Shown: in pieces, positions 1 through 5,469 of the stretch | Layout: every line of letters begins with the position of its first letter | Numbering within the stretch: position 1 is the stretch's first letter | DNA from: Patescibacteria group bacterium | Lineage (GTDB): Bacteria > Patescibacteriota > Minisyncoccia > Minisyncoccales > S141-161 | DNA: 5,673 nucleotides | Direction of reading: 5' to 3' | Assembly (NCBI GenBank): GCA_015491015.1 | Contig: WFWQ01000034.1 | Location: 1 to 5,673 of the forward strand | Made by a program: the position numbers and the translations under genes | The notes under the pieces: model-generated | What the model was told of the DNA's origin: nothing | Database searches by the model: none | The model's input: only the letters and a program-made list of their open reading frames with translations

Positions 1-320
1 AAGATTTGATTAAACTTTTGAGAGAAATTTTAAACCATAAGGATATTTTCACTATACTTTCTACTGAAGAAACGAAGATAGTTTCTCAAAAAGAGCTTTT
101 AGTTTTTAACTTAAGAAACACTAATAGACTTTTAGGAAATAATGGAGTTTTAGCTGGTAAGACTGGCTCTACTCCTTTAGCTAAAGAGTGTTTAGCTTTA
201 ATAGTTAAAGGTCCTTATGAAGGTTCTTACTTTTTGATTGTAATCTTAGCTTCAGATCAAAGATATAAAGATGCTAAAATCATCTTAGATTGGCTGCAAA
301 CTAACTTTAATTTCAATTAA
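1..320 (+). CDS. D-alanyl-D-alanine carboxypeptidase, S11 family (penicillin-binding protein), C-terminal part only
   Basis: This is the 3' end of a gene that begins before the window; the reading frame is open to the left edge (first full codon GAT at 3-5), so the TTG at 6 is an internal Leu codon, not a start. About 105 residues remain. They contain the KTG box of serine penicillin-binding proteins (AAG ACT GGC, 159-167) in the context GVLAGKTGSTPLAKECLAL, which matches the S11 (DacA/DacF) pattern G(V/I)xGxKTGxT...A..CL. Upstream, NTNRLLG is also typical of the family. The catalytic SxxK and SxN boxes would lie outside the window. In this family the enzyme removes the terminal D-Ala from peptidoglycan pentapeptides outside the membrane. 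The protein stops about 50 residues after KTG, so it lacks the C-terminal beta domain and membrane-anchoring helix of E. coli PBP5. Its stop codon overlaps the mraY start by one base (TAATG), which indicates co-transcription with mraY. Confidence 0.85.
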   Translation, partial: DLIKLLREILNHKDIFTILSTEETKIVSQKELLVFNLRNTNRLLGNNGVLAGKTGSTPLAKECLALIVKGPYEGSYFLIVILASDQRYKDAKIILDWLQTNFNFN

Positions 321-1381
321 TGTCTCCTTTTACTTTTAATGTCATTAAAGTCTTAGTGATTTCCGGGATGGCCTTCTTTTTAGCTCTGATTTTAGCTCCA
401 ATTTTAATCAGGTTTTTAAACTCGGTTAAATTTTGGAAGAAAAGAGCTAGAGAAAAAGCTTTAACTGGAGAAAGAGCTAAAGTATTTTTAACTTTCCACT
501 CTAATCGGGAAGTTTCGGTTCCAAGAGGGGGAGGAATTTTAATTTGGTTTACAGTTTTGTTTTTAGTTTTTGGGATATACTTTTTAGCTGAAGTTTTAAA
601 TATTCAAGCTTTAAAAGGTTTTAACTTTTTATCTCGAGGACAAACTTGGTTGATAGTCTTTACTTTGTTTTCTGCCTCTTTAATTGGACTTTTAGACGAT
701 ATTTTAACTGTTTATGGAAAAGGGAAGTATTTGGGAGGAGGAATGAGTTTGTTTAGAAGATTTTTGTTAGTGCTTCTAATTGGAGCTGTAGGCGGATGGT
801 GGTTCTATGTCAAATTAGGATGGAGCTCTATCTATATTCCTTTTTGGGGAGACTTAGAAGTAGGAATAATTTATCCCTTTTTGTTTATCTTGGTGATGCT
901 TGCTTCTTGGGCAGGAGGAGTAGTTGATGGTTTAGATGGTCTAGCTGGAGGAGTCTTAGCTTCAATAATTGGAGCTCTTTCAGTGATAGCTTTTTCTCAA
1001 GGTAAAGTTGATTTAGCTACTTTTGGAGGGGCTATAGTTGGAAGCTTATTTGCCTTTTTGTGGTATAACATTCCTCCCGCTAAATTTTATATGGGAGAAA
1101 CTGGAATTTTAGCTTTGACTTCAGTTATGGCGGTTATGACTTTTATTACCGACTCTTTATTAGTTTTACCTTTGATTGCAGGGATTTTGGTTTTAGAAGT
1201 AGGGTCAGTTTTGATTCAGCTTTTTTCCAAAAAGTTTCTAAAAAAGAAAGTTTTTCTTTCAGCTCCCATTCACCATCACCTTGAAGCTAAAGGATGGAAA
1301 AGCTATCAAATTACAATGAGATTTTGGATTTTAAGTGTAATCTTTGCGGTGTTAGGGGTAGCTATTAGGATGGCAGGGTGA
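320..1381 (+). CDS. mraY: Phospho-N-acetylmuramoyl-pentapeptide-transferase (MraY)
   Basis: MraY transfers phospho-MurNAc-pentapeptide from UDP to undecaprenyl phosphate at the inner face of the membrane, forming lipid I. The 353-residue length is normal for the family, and about ten hydrophobic segments can be placed (first at about 8-30, last at about 331-350). Family landmarks appear in order: VPRGGGILIW (67-76, in place of PTMGG), LLDDILT (124-130) with the Asp pair at 126-127, VVDGLDGLAGG (201-211), YNIPPAKFYMGETG (249-262), and APIHHHLEAKGW (315-326) with the His triad at 318-320. The APIHHH...KGW box separates MraY from the related WecA/TagO enzymes. Three family-conserved positions differ: the Lys of DDxxK is Thr130, the Asn of NLTDGLDG is Gly200, and the Asp of MGDTG is Glu260. 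The rest of the active-site framework is intact, so the enzyme is probably functional. The ATG overlaps the stop of the upstream carboxypeptidase gene; no Shine-Dalgarno sequence is seen, so translation may be coupled. Confidence 0.95.
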   Translation: MSPFTFNVIKVLVISGMAFFLALILAPILIRFLNSVKFWKKRAREKALTGERAKVFLTFHSNREVSVPRGGGILIWFTVLFLVFGIYFLAEVLNIQALKGFNFLSRGQTWLIVFTLFSASLIGLLDDILTVYGKGKYLGGGMSLFRRFLLVLLIGAVGGWWFYVKLGWSSIYIPFWGDLEVGIIYPFLFILVMLASWAGGVVDGLDGLAGGVLASIIGALSVIAFSQGKVDLATFGGAIVGSLFAFLWYNIPPAKFYMGETGILALTSVMAVMTFITDSLLVLPLIAGILVLEVGSVLIQLFSKKFLKKKVFLSAPIHHHLEAKGWKSYQITMRFWILSVIFAVLGVAIRMAG

Positions 1382-1400
1382 ACTTTTATCAATTTTTAGC

Positions 1401-1406
1401 TATAAT
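1401..1406 (+). promoter_or_regulatory. Candidate sigma-70-type promoter -10 box (TATAAT)
   Basis: A perfect TATAAT lies in the 48-base gap between mraY and the GerMN-domain gene, the only real gap in the window. At 17-base spacing the -35 position is GTGAAC (1378-1383), a poor match to TTGACA that overlaps the mraY stop codon. Transcription would begin near 1412-1414, giving a leader of under 20 bases. GAGGA at 1413-1417 could serve as the ribosome-binding site, but it is 12 bases before the ATG (longer than usual) and would sit at the very 5' end of that leader. In such A+T-rich DNA a TATAAT can arise by chance; its placement is the main support. Confidence 0.4.
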
Positions 1407-1429
1407 TTAAGTGAGGATTAAGAAAGCTC

Positions 1430-2860
1430 ATGAATAAAGTTACCGCAATTTTATCCGCTTTAATTTTTATAATGACAGCTTCTCTTTTGGCTTTAGCTTT
1501 TGCGGTAAGCTTGAAGATGGTTCAAACACCTTCTTATCAAGCACCTTTAGAGAAGAAAGAGTCAAAGATTATAGGAGAAGTGATTAGTTTTTCCAAAAAA
1601 GATTTGATCTTGGTTTTAAAAACTCCCTCAGGAGAAACTAAAGTTTTAAAACTACCTCCCACCTTAAAAGTTTTAGATCTAGATAAAGAAATCAAACCTT
1701 TATCTTATTTAGAAGAAGGTTTTAGAATTGAGGTTGAAGGAGTAAAGTCAGATTCAAGTTTTACTCCAGCTTTAATTAAAGTAATAAGAGTTCCTGAAAT
1801 TTATTTAGACTTTCCTACTCAAGGCGCAGAAATTTCAGAAATTTTAGAATTAAGAGGAAGAGCTCTTAAAGAGACAAGAGAAGTAAAGCTTTTAATTCTA
1901 AAAGGGGAAGATTTAATTTTGAAACGTAATCTGCAACTCAAAAATATTGGCGAAATTCCAGGAACTAAGTATTATCTCTTTTCTAATAACATCTTCTTGC
2001 CTTTTTATAAACTCCCCCAAAGAACTCCAATTACTTTAAAACTCAAGAGTGACAAAGATGAACTTTCAGTTTATCTGAGCTATAAAGTTCAAGGGCTTTT
2101 GTCGTGGTATAATAATCCCACTCTAAGGATTTCTTTTGTATATCCTTCTTTATGGCAAGAAAATTTAGAGTATGGCAAAATTGGCAATCTCCCCATTAGA
2201 TATGAAGGATTAGATGGTTTCTTTGAGCTTTCTTTATCTGGAGAATCTAATATCGGTATCCAAAAAGTTATAGAAGCCATAACTTCCAGCAATCCTGCTT
2301 ACCAAGAAGCAAAAGTAAAAGACTTTTGGCCTAAAGGAAGGAGAGGGAAGTTGATTTTAGGGAAACAAAAAGGGGCTTTGGTTTTGGAATACTCGGTTCC
2401 TTTAGAGATTAAAGGAAAGTTTTATCGCTTTTTAATTTTAGAAAGCACTCCAGAGTATATTGAGAATTTAGCTTCAACTTTAACTTTTGCTCAAGCACCT
2501 TTAGTTAAAGTAGATCTTTATTTTGGAAATCATATCTTAGATCCTACTCAAACGTGCAGCAAGGTTTTTAAGGTAGAAAGAGAAATTTACAAGTTTCCAA
2601 CCTTGATCAAAGATACTCTCTCTTTACTTTTAGATGGTCCAACCTCTCAAGAAAAAAATCAAGGTTACTTTAGTAATATTCCCTCTAACTCTAAACTTTT
2701 AGATTTTGAAATTAGAGAGGGCAAGGCTATAATAGAAATACAGCTAGGTTCTCCTTTTACTAATAACTGCGAAAAGGTTGGAGCTGAAGAACAAATTACT
2801 TCTACTTTAATGCAGTTTCCTGAAGTAGAGGAAGTTAAAATAGAGTTTATTTCTCAATGA
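1430..2860 (+). CDS. Exported protein with Gmad2-like, PsbP-like and C-terminal GerMN domains
   Basis: The 476-residue protein starts with a hydrophobic segment (about 5-28) that is either a signal peptide, possibly cut after AFA (23-25), or a membrane anchor; there is no lipobox Cys. Four regions follow. Residues 45-120 form a small beta-rich region (KIIGEVISFSKKDLILVLK) of OB-like character. Residues 122-220 resemble Gmad2, the Ig-like germination-associated domain (YLDFPTQGAEISEILELRGRA). Residues 230-353 resemble the PsbP/Mog1-like domain of Firmicutes exported proteins (RYEGLDGFFELSLSG, then FYRFLILEST). Residues 358-476 are a clear GerMN domain: VKVDLYFGN, LLLDGPTSQEKNQGYFSNIP and a final TLMQFPEVEEVKIEF. 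Cys376 and Cys447 occupy the usual GerMN cysteine positions and could form a disulfide. GerM-type domains are thought to bind or organise envelope components and are common in non-sporulating bacteria. The ligand here is unknown. The stop overlaps the next start (ATGA). Confidence 0.85.
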   Translation: MNKVTAILSALIFIMTASLLALAFAVSLKMVQTPSYQAPLEKKESKIIGEVISFSKKDLILVLKTPSGETKVLKLPPTLKVLDLDKEIKPLSYLEEGFRIEVEGVKSDSSFTPALIKVIRVPEIYLDFPTQGAEISEILELRGRALKETREVKLLILKGEDLILKRNLQLKNIGEIPGTKYYLFSNNIFLPFYKLPQRTPITLKLKSDKDELSVYLSYKVQGLLSWYNNPTLRISFVYPSLWQENLEYGKIGNLPIRYEGLDGFFELSLSGESNIGIQKVIEAITSSNPAYQEAKVKDFWPKGRRGKLILGKQKGALVLEYSVPLEIKGKFYRFLILESTPEYIENLASTLTFAQAPLVKVDLYFGNHILDPTQTCSKVFKVEREIYKFPTLIKDTLSLLLDGPTSQEKNQGYFSNIPSNSKLLDFEIREGKAIIEIQLGSPFTNNCEKVGAEEQITSTLMQFPEVEEVKIEFISQ

Positions 2861-3201
2861 TTCATTTTGAAAAGAAGACTAAAAATTTAGAACTTACTCC
2901 AGAGTTAGAAAGCTATTTGGATAAGAAAATTAGGAGCTTTAGTAATATTCTAAAAGTTTTTAAGGAACCCTTGGATGGATGGGTGGAGATAGAGAAGATA
3001 GATTCTAAAGAAATGTATCGAGCAGAATTTCAGCTAATATGGCAAAAGTATTCAATAAGAGGAGAGGCCAAAGGAGAAACTCCTTTTTCCGCTATAGATG
3101 AAGCAAGAGATAAGTTTGAGAGGGAGCTTGAAAAGTTAAAAACAAAGGTCGAAAATATCGACAAAGAAAATTTGAGAAAATTAAAAGAAAGTTATGATTA
3201 A
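2857..3201 (+). CDS. hpf: Ribosome hibernation promoting factor, short form (HPF/RaiA, S30AE family)
   Basis: The 114 residues follow the S30AE pattern: an N-terminal strand, LELTPELESYLDKKI (11-25, matching xELTxALxxYVxKKL), a central beta region including YRAEFQLIW (54-62), and the helix TPFSAIDEARDKFERELEKLK (75-95, matching the DMYAAIDxAxDKLERQLxK signature). Family members bind the 30S decoding region where mRNA and tRNA sit and inactivate ribosomes in starvation or slow growth. The long-form C-terminal dimerisation domain is absent; only about 18 charged residues follow the core. Whether this one makes 100S dimers or only silences 70S ribosomes cannot be read from sequence. It overlaps the gene before by 4 bases (ATGA) and the gene after by 8, so it appears to be co-translated with envelope genes. 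The nearest purine-rich site (GAGGA, 2828-2832) is too far from the ATG to be convincing, which favours coupling. Confidence 0.9.
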   Translation: MIHFEKKTKNLELTPELESYLDKKIRSFSNILKVFKEPLDGWVEIEKIDSKEMYRAEFQLIWQKYSIRGEAKGETPFSAIDEARDKFERELEKLKTKVENIDKENLRKLKESYD

Positions 3202-4522
3202 AACTATTTCCTTTTTAGGTGGGTTAGTAGGTTTATTTTTAGCAGGTTATTTGATCTCTTTGGCTCAAACTTCGCCTCCTATGCCTCCCATTCCTACCTC
3301 GGGGCCTTCTTTTATTTATCCTGAAGAGAAAGAAAGAAAAGAGTTAGAGATGAAGGAAAGAAGAGAGGAAATGCCTAGAGTTTTAAGAAGAATGGAGATT
3401 AGAAACACAGAAGAGGAGCAAAAGATAGATCTACAAAAGATGGAGAAAATTAGAGAAGAGAAAAGGAAATTGAAAAGTGAGATTTTTGAAAATCTCAGGA
3501 GAAAAGTTAGAGAGTGCTTATTGCCTCGACCTGAGGTTCCTGAAAGTAGAAAAGATTTTTGCAAGTTTGTATGTTTAGAAGGAAGTTGGAGGCTAATTTG
3601 CGAGTTTCCTTCTCTAAAGTCAGTGGGAGTAGTTAAACCTTCTTCCAGTATTTTAGCTTTAATTGGAGAGGTTAAGTTTGAGGATATTGAAGGCGGTTGT
3701 TTTTATCTTGAAAATGAAAGAGGACAAAAGTTTGAGCTTCAAGGAGTGTCTAAAGAAAGGTTAAAAGAGTTAGTTGATAAGAAAGTTATTGTTAAAGGAA
3801 AAGTGATGAAAGATAAAGCTTCTTTATGTCAAATAGGGCCTATAATTGAAGTAAGAAGGATTTCTCTTTTGCTTAAAGAAGAGCTGGCTAAAAGAGAGAA
3901 ACCCTCAACCGAAGAAAGAGAAGATTTAATGGAAAAGAAAGAGGTTATTAAAAAAATTCGCCCCTTACTTATTAAGAGATATCTCCAAGCTAAGGAAGAA
4001 AGAGAAAAGAAGCTTAAAGCTTTCAAAGCTAAGCTGAGAGAAAAGGTGAAACAAATGCCCGAAGAAAAGAAAATGGAAATTTTGGAAAGATTTGTAGATA
4101 GGCTCAACAATCTCAATCTTAAACTTACTGATACCTATCTTAGGTATGTTAACTCTTTAGACAAGATTTCAGAAAAACTTATCCAAAGGGCTGAAAAAGT
4201 TGAAGAAGCAAAAGGGATAGATCTTTCTGAGTTTAAATCTACAGTTCAAGATTTCAGGGCTGATTTACTTCAAGCTAGAGAAGATATATTAGCTCAACAA
4301 GAAAGAGTCTATCAATTAGAAGAAGGATTTGAAAACTTAGGAGAAACTTTAAGATCAATCTTAAGAGAGTTTAGAGAAGATCATAAGGAGCTAAGAGAAA
4401 TGTTGAGAGGATATAAGAGGAATTTAGTTGAAGTGGTTAAGAGCTTTAAAGAATATCTTTTAACTCAGCCTCAAGCTTTACCTTCTGAGTCTTCTCAAGA
4501 AAACTCTCAGATAAATGAGTAA
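3194..4522 (+). CDS. Exported coiled-coil protein with cysteine-containing OB-like domain, function unknown
   Basis: I cannot assign a function. The 442-residue protein begins with a good signal peptide (hydrophobic core 6-23, possible cut after SLA at 22-24) and a Pro-rich linker (27-38). Residues 44-105 are a highly charged Lys/Glu/Arg helix. Residues 106-140 hold four cysteines (108, 123, 127, 136). Residues 150-223 look like a compact beta domain: LIGEVKFEDIEGGCFYLEN, then VIVKGKVMKDKASLCQIGPIIEVRRI, with Cys169 and Cys212. Residues 224-420 are predicted helical and coiled-coil, including LTDTYLRYVNSLDKISEKL (311-329) and a RAEK..GIDLSEFKSTV stretch (332-351) resembling a helical module I associate with many CPR exported proteins (recalled, not searched). 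The tail after 424 is Ser/Gln-rich. All six cysteines lie between 108 and 212, which fits disulfides outside the cytoplasm. The ATG overlaps hpf by 8 bases, and the stop overlaps the next gene by 8. Confidence 0.8.
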   Translation: MIKTISFLGGLVGLFLAGYLISLAQTSPPMPPIPTSGPSFIYPEEKERKELEMKERREEMPRVLRRMEIRNTEEEQKIDLQKMEKIREEKRKLKSEIFENLRRKVRECLLPRPEVPESRKDFCKFVCLEGSWRLICEFPSLKSVGVVKPSSSILALIGEVKFEDIEGGCFYLENERGQKFELQGVSKERLKELVDKKVIVKGKVMKDKASLCQIGPIIEVRRISLLLKEELAKREKPSTEEREDLMEKKEVIKKIRPLLIKRYLQAKEEREKKLKAFKAKLREKVKQMPEEKKMEILERFVDRLNNLNLKLTDTYLRYVNSLDKISEKLIQRAEKVEEAKGIDLSEFKSTVQDFRADLLQAREDILAQQERVYQLEEGFENLGETLRSILREFREDHKELREMLRGYKRNLVEVVKSFKEYLLTQPQALPSESSQENSQINE

Positions 4523-4868
4523 AATAAAAAAATCTTTTATGGCTTTCCCTCAAATTACTAAAGAAGCAAAAATTTTAGTGGTTACAATAGCAATAGCTGT
4601 AATAATTGCAGGGTTTGTGTTTGGATTTTTGCTTCCTAAGTTGTTAGCCCCTAAACCATCAGTTTCCCCTTCAGTACCAGCTCAACCTTTAGATGAGTCT
4701 GTAGTTCCTGCAACTGAGAAGATTGAGAAAAAAGTTTTTGAAGAATCTTTGCCAGTATCTACTTCTGATAAAGTAGAAGTTATTGAAAAAGAGGTTCAAT
4801 CTTTAGAGTTGCCAGCTATAGATCAAGAACTTGAAGGCTTAGAATCTGAGCTTCAAAATTTGGAATAA
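4515..4868 (+). CDS. Small single-pass membrane protein with acidic extracytoplasmic tail, function unknown
   Basis: The 117-residue protein is not one I recognise. A short, basic N-terminus (MSKIKKSF) precedes one strong membrane helix at about 19-44, which by the positive-inside rule leaves the C-terminus outside. The exposed part starts with a Pro/Ser-rich spacer (PKPSVSPSVPAQP, 46-58) and ends in an acidic region; from residue 46 on there are 17 Asp/Glu against 6 Lys and no Arg. The last 20 residues have regularly spaced Leu and Glu (IDQELEGLESELQNLE, 102-117) and could form a short amphipathic helix. The start overlaps the coiled-coil gene by 8 bases and the stop lies 1 base before the TTG of the next gene, so it is probably translated with both. 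An ATG at 4539 (residue 9) is an alternative start; neither has a Shine-Dalgarno site. Anchoring or recruiting the upstream exported protein is an inference from gene order and charge. Confidence 0.75.
   Translation: MSKIKKSFMAFPQITKEAKILVVTIAIAVIIAGFVFGFLLPKLLAPKPSVSPSVPAQPLDESVVPATEKIEKKVFEESLPVSTSDKVEVIEKEVQSLELPAIDQELEGLESELQNLE
4831..4856 (+). repeat. Inverted repeat able to form an RNA hairpin near the gene boundary
   Basis: TTGAAG (4831-4836) pairs with CTTCAA (4851-4856), and after a one-base bulge CTTAG (4838-4842) pairs with CTGAG (4846-4850) with one G-U pair, leaving the loop AAT. It lies in the last codons of the small membrane protein gene, 13 bases before the TTG at 4870. No T-tract follows, so it is not an intrinsic terminator. 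It may affect coupling to the SpoIIM-family gene, or be chance. Confidence 0.3.
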
Positions 4869-4869
4869 A

Positions 4870-5469
4870 TTGGAAGTAGTAATATGGTTCTTGAATAATA
4901 TTATGATAGAAAAAGCTTTTTGGGCGGAGCTGAAAATGCCAATGAAATTAGTTTTGGGATTTTTTGTGCTGGGGATAGTTGGAGGGTGGATTTATAGTTG
5001 GTTATATCCTCAAAATACCCAAATGCTTCTTTTTCAGTTGAAGGAAAGATTTTCTGCTTTGACCAAAGATTTAAAGGAAGGATCTTTATGGGTGATAATT
5101 TTGTTGAATAACTTTGAAATTTCTTTCTTAGGAATGGCTTTAGGTTCTCTTTTTGGAATTTTTCCGTTGTTTTTGGCTTTAATCAATGGAGCTATTTTAG
5201 GCTTTTTGTTAAACTTTAAGATTTCTAAGCTAAGCTGGAGTTATCTTTTAGCTGGAACTTTACCTCATGGAATCTTTGAACTTCCTGCTGTCTTTTTAGC
5301 TTTGTCTTTAGGAGTGTTTTTGGGAAGAGCTATCTTCAAACCTAATTGGCTGAAAAATTTTAAGTTAGCTTTAAAGCTTTATTTTAAGATATGTTTACCT
5401 TTATTGTTGTTAGGAGCTTTAGTGGAAGCTTATTTTACTCCTAAAATTTTAGGATGGTTAGTAAAATGA
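4870..5469 (+). CDS. SpoIIM-family (DUF95) integral membrane protein
   Basis: The family signature is clear: NNFEISFLGMALGSLFGIFPLFLALINGAILGFLL (80-114) followed by LPHGIFELPAVFLALSLG (131-148). About five membrane segments can be placed (about 27-46, 85-104, 103-115 with 123-131, 136-153, 171-188). In Bacillus, SpoIIM anchors the SpoIID/SpoIIP peptidoglycan hydrolases during engulfment, but homologues are widespread in non-sporulating bacteria and archaea, where the role is mostly unknown. Nothing here implies sporulation. The start is uncertain. TTG at 4870 is 1 base after the preceding stop and is the first start codon after an in-frame stop at 4840-4842. ATG at 4903 has no ribosome-binding site. 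ATG at 4936 has GGAG (4926-4929) 6 bases upstream and would begin MPMKLVLGF just before the first helix, giving 178 residues. The stop overlaps the next start (ATGA). Confidence 0.85.
   Translation: MEVVIWFLNNIMIEKAFWAELKMPMKLVLGFFVLGIVGGWIYSWLYPQNTQMLLFQLKERFSALTKDLKEGSLWVIILLNNFEISFLGMALGSLFGIFPLFLALINGAILGFLLNFKISKLSWSYLLAGTLPHGIFELPAVFLALSLGVFLGRAIFKPNWLKNFKLALKLYFKICLPLLLLGALVEAYFTPKILGWLVK
5439..5454. repeat. Perfect 16-base palindrome just before the yjbQ start
   Basis: TCCTAAAATTTTAGGA reads identically on both strands and ends 11 bases before the ATG at 5466. As RNA it could fold as a 6-bp stem (TCCTAA/TTAGGA) around AATT, burying AGGA (5451-5454), the best Shine-Dalgarno-like site for the next gene. 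It lies inside the end of the SpoIIM-family gene, so ribosomes finishing that gene would open it. It could instead be a dyad protein-binding site or chance in A+T-rich DNA. Confidence 0.35.

Noticed and set aside
6..8. TTG at 6 as a true start of the first gene
   Set aside because: The frame is open to the window edge and the remaining part lacks the SxxK and SxN boxes of the family, so the gene must begin upstream.
1382..1429. Rho-independent terminator after mraY
   Set aside because: The gap has no G+C-rich stem followed by a T-run, so transcription may continue from mraY into the next genes.
3478..3497. Inverted repeat TGAGATTTT / AAAATCTCA with a 2-base gap
   Set aside because: It is inside the coding region of the coiled-coil protein, far from any gene boundary, is mostly A/T and has no T-tract after it; chance or codon use explains it.
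2089..4116. Open frames on the minus strand at 2089-2292, 3316-3564 and 3829-4116
   Set aside because: They lie antisense inside well-supported plus-strand genes and show low-complexity Ser/Leu/Phe-rich translations that mirror the Lys/Glu-rich coding strand. None shows a recognisable family.
140..5310. The word TTTTAGCT recurring through the window
   Set aside because: Most copies are in frame as TTA GCT (Leu-Ala), the favoured codons for a common residue pair in membrane proteins; no regular spacing or extended consensus is seen.
1430..5469. A sporulation operon
   Set aside because: GerMN/Gmad and SpoIIM domains are widespread outside spore formers, and no spore-specific gene is present.
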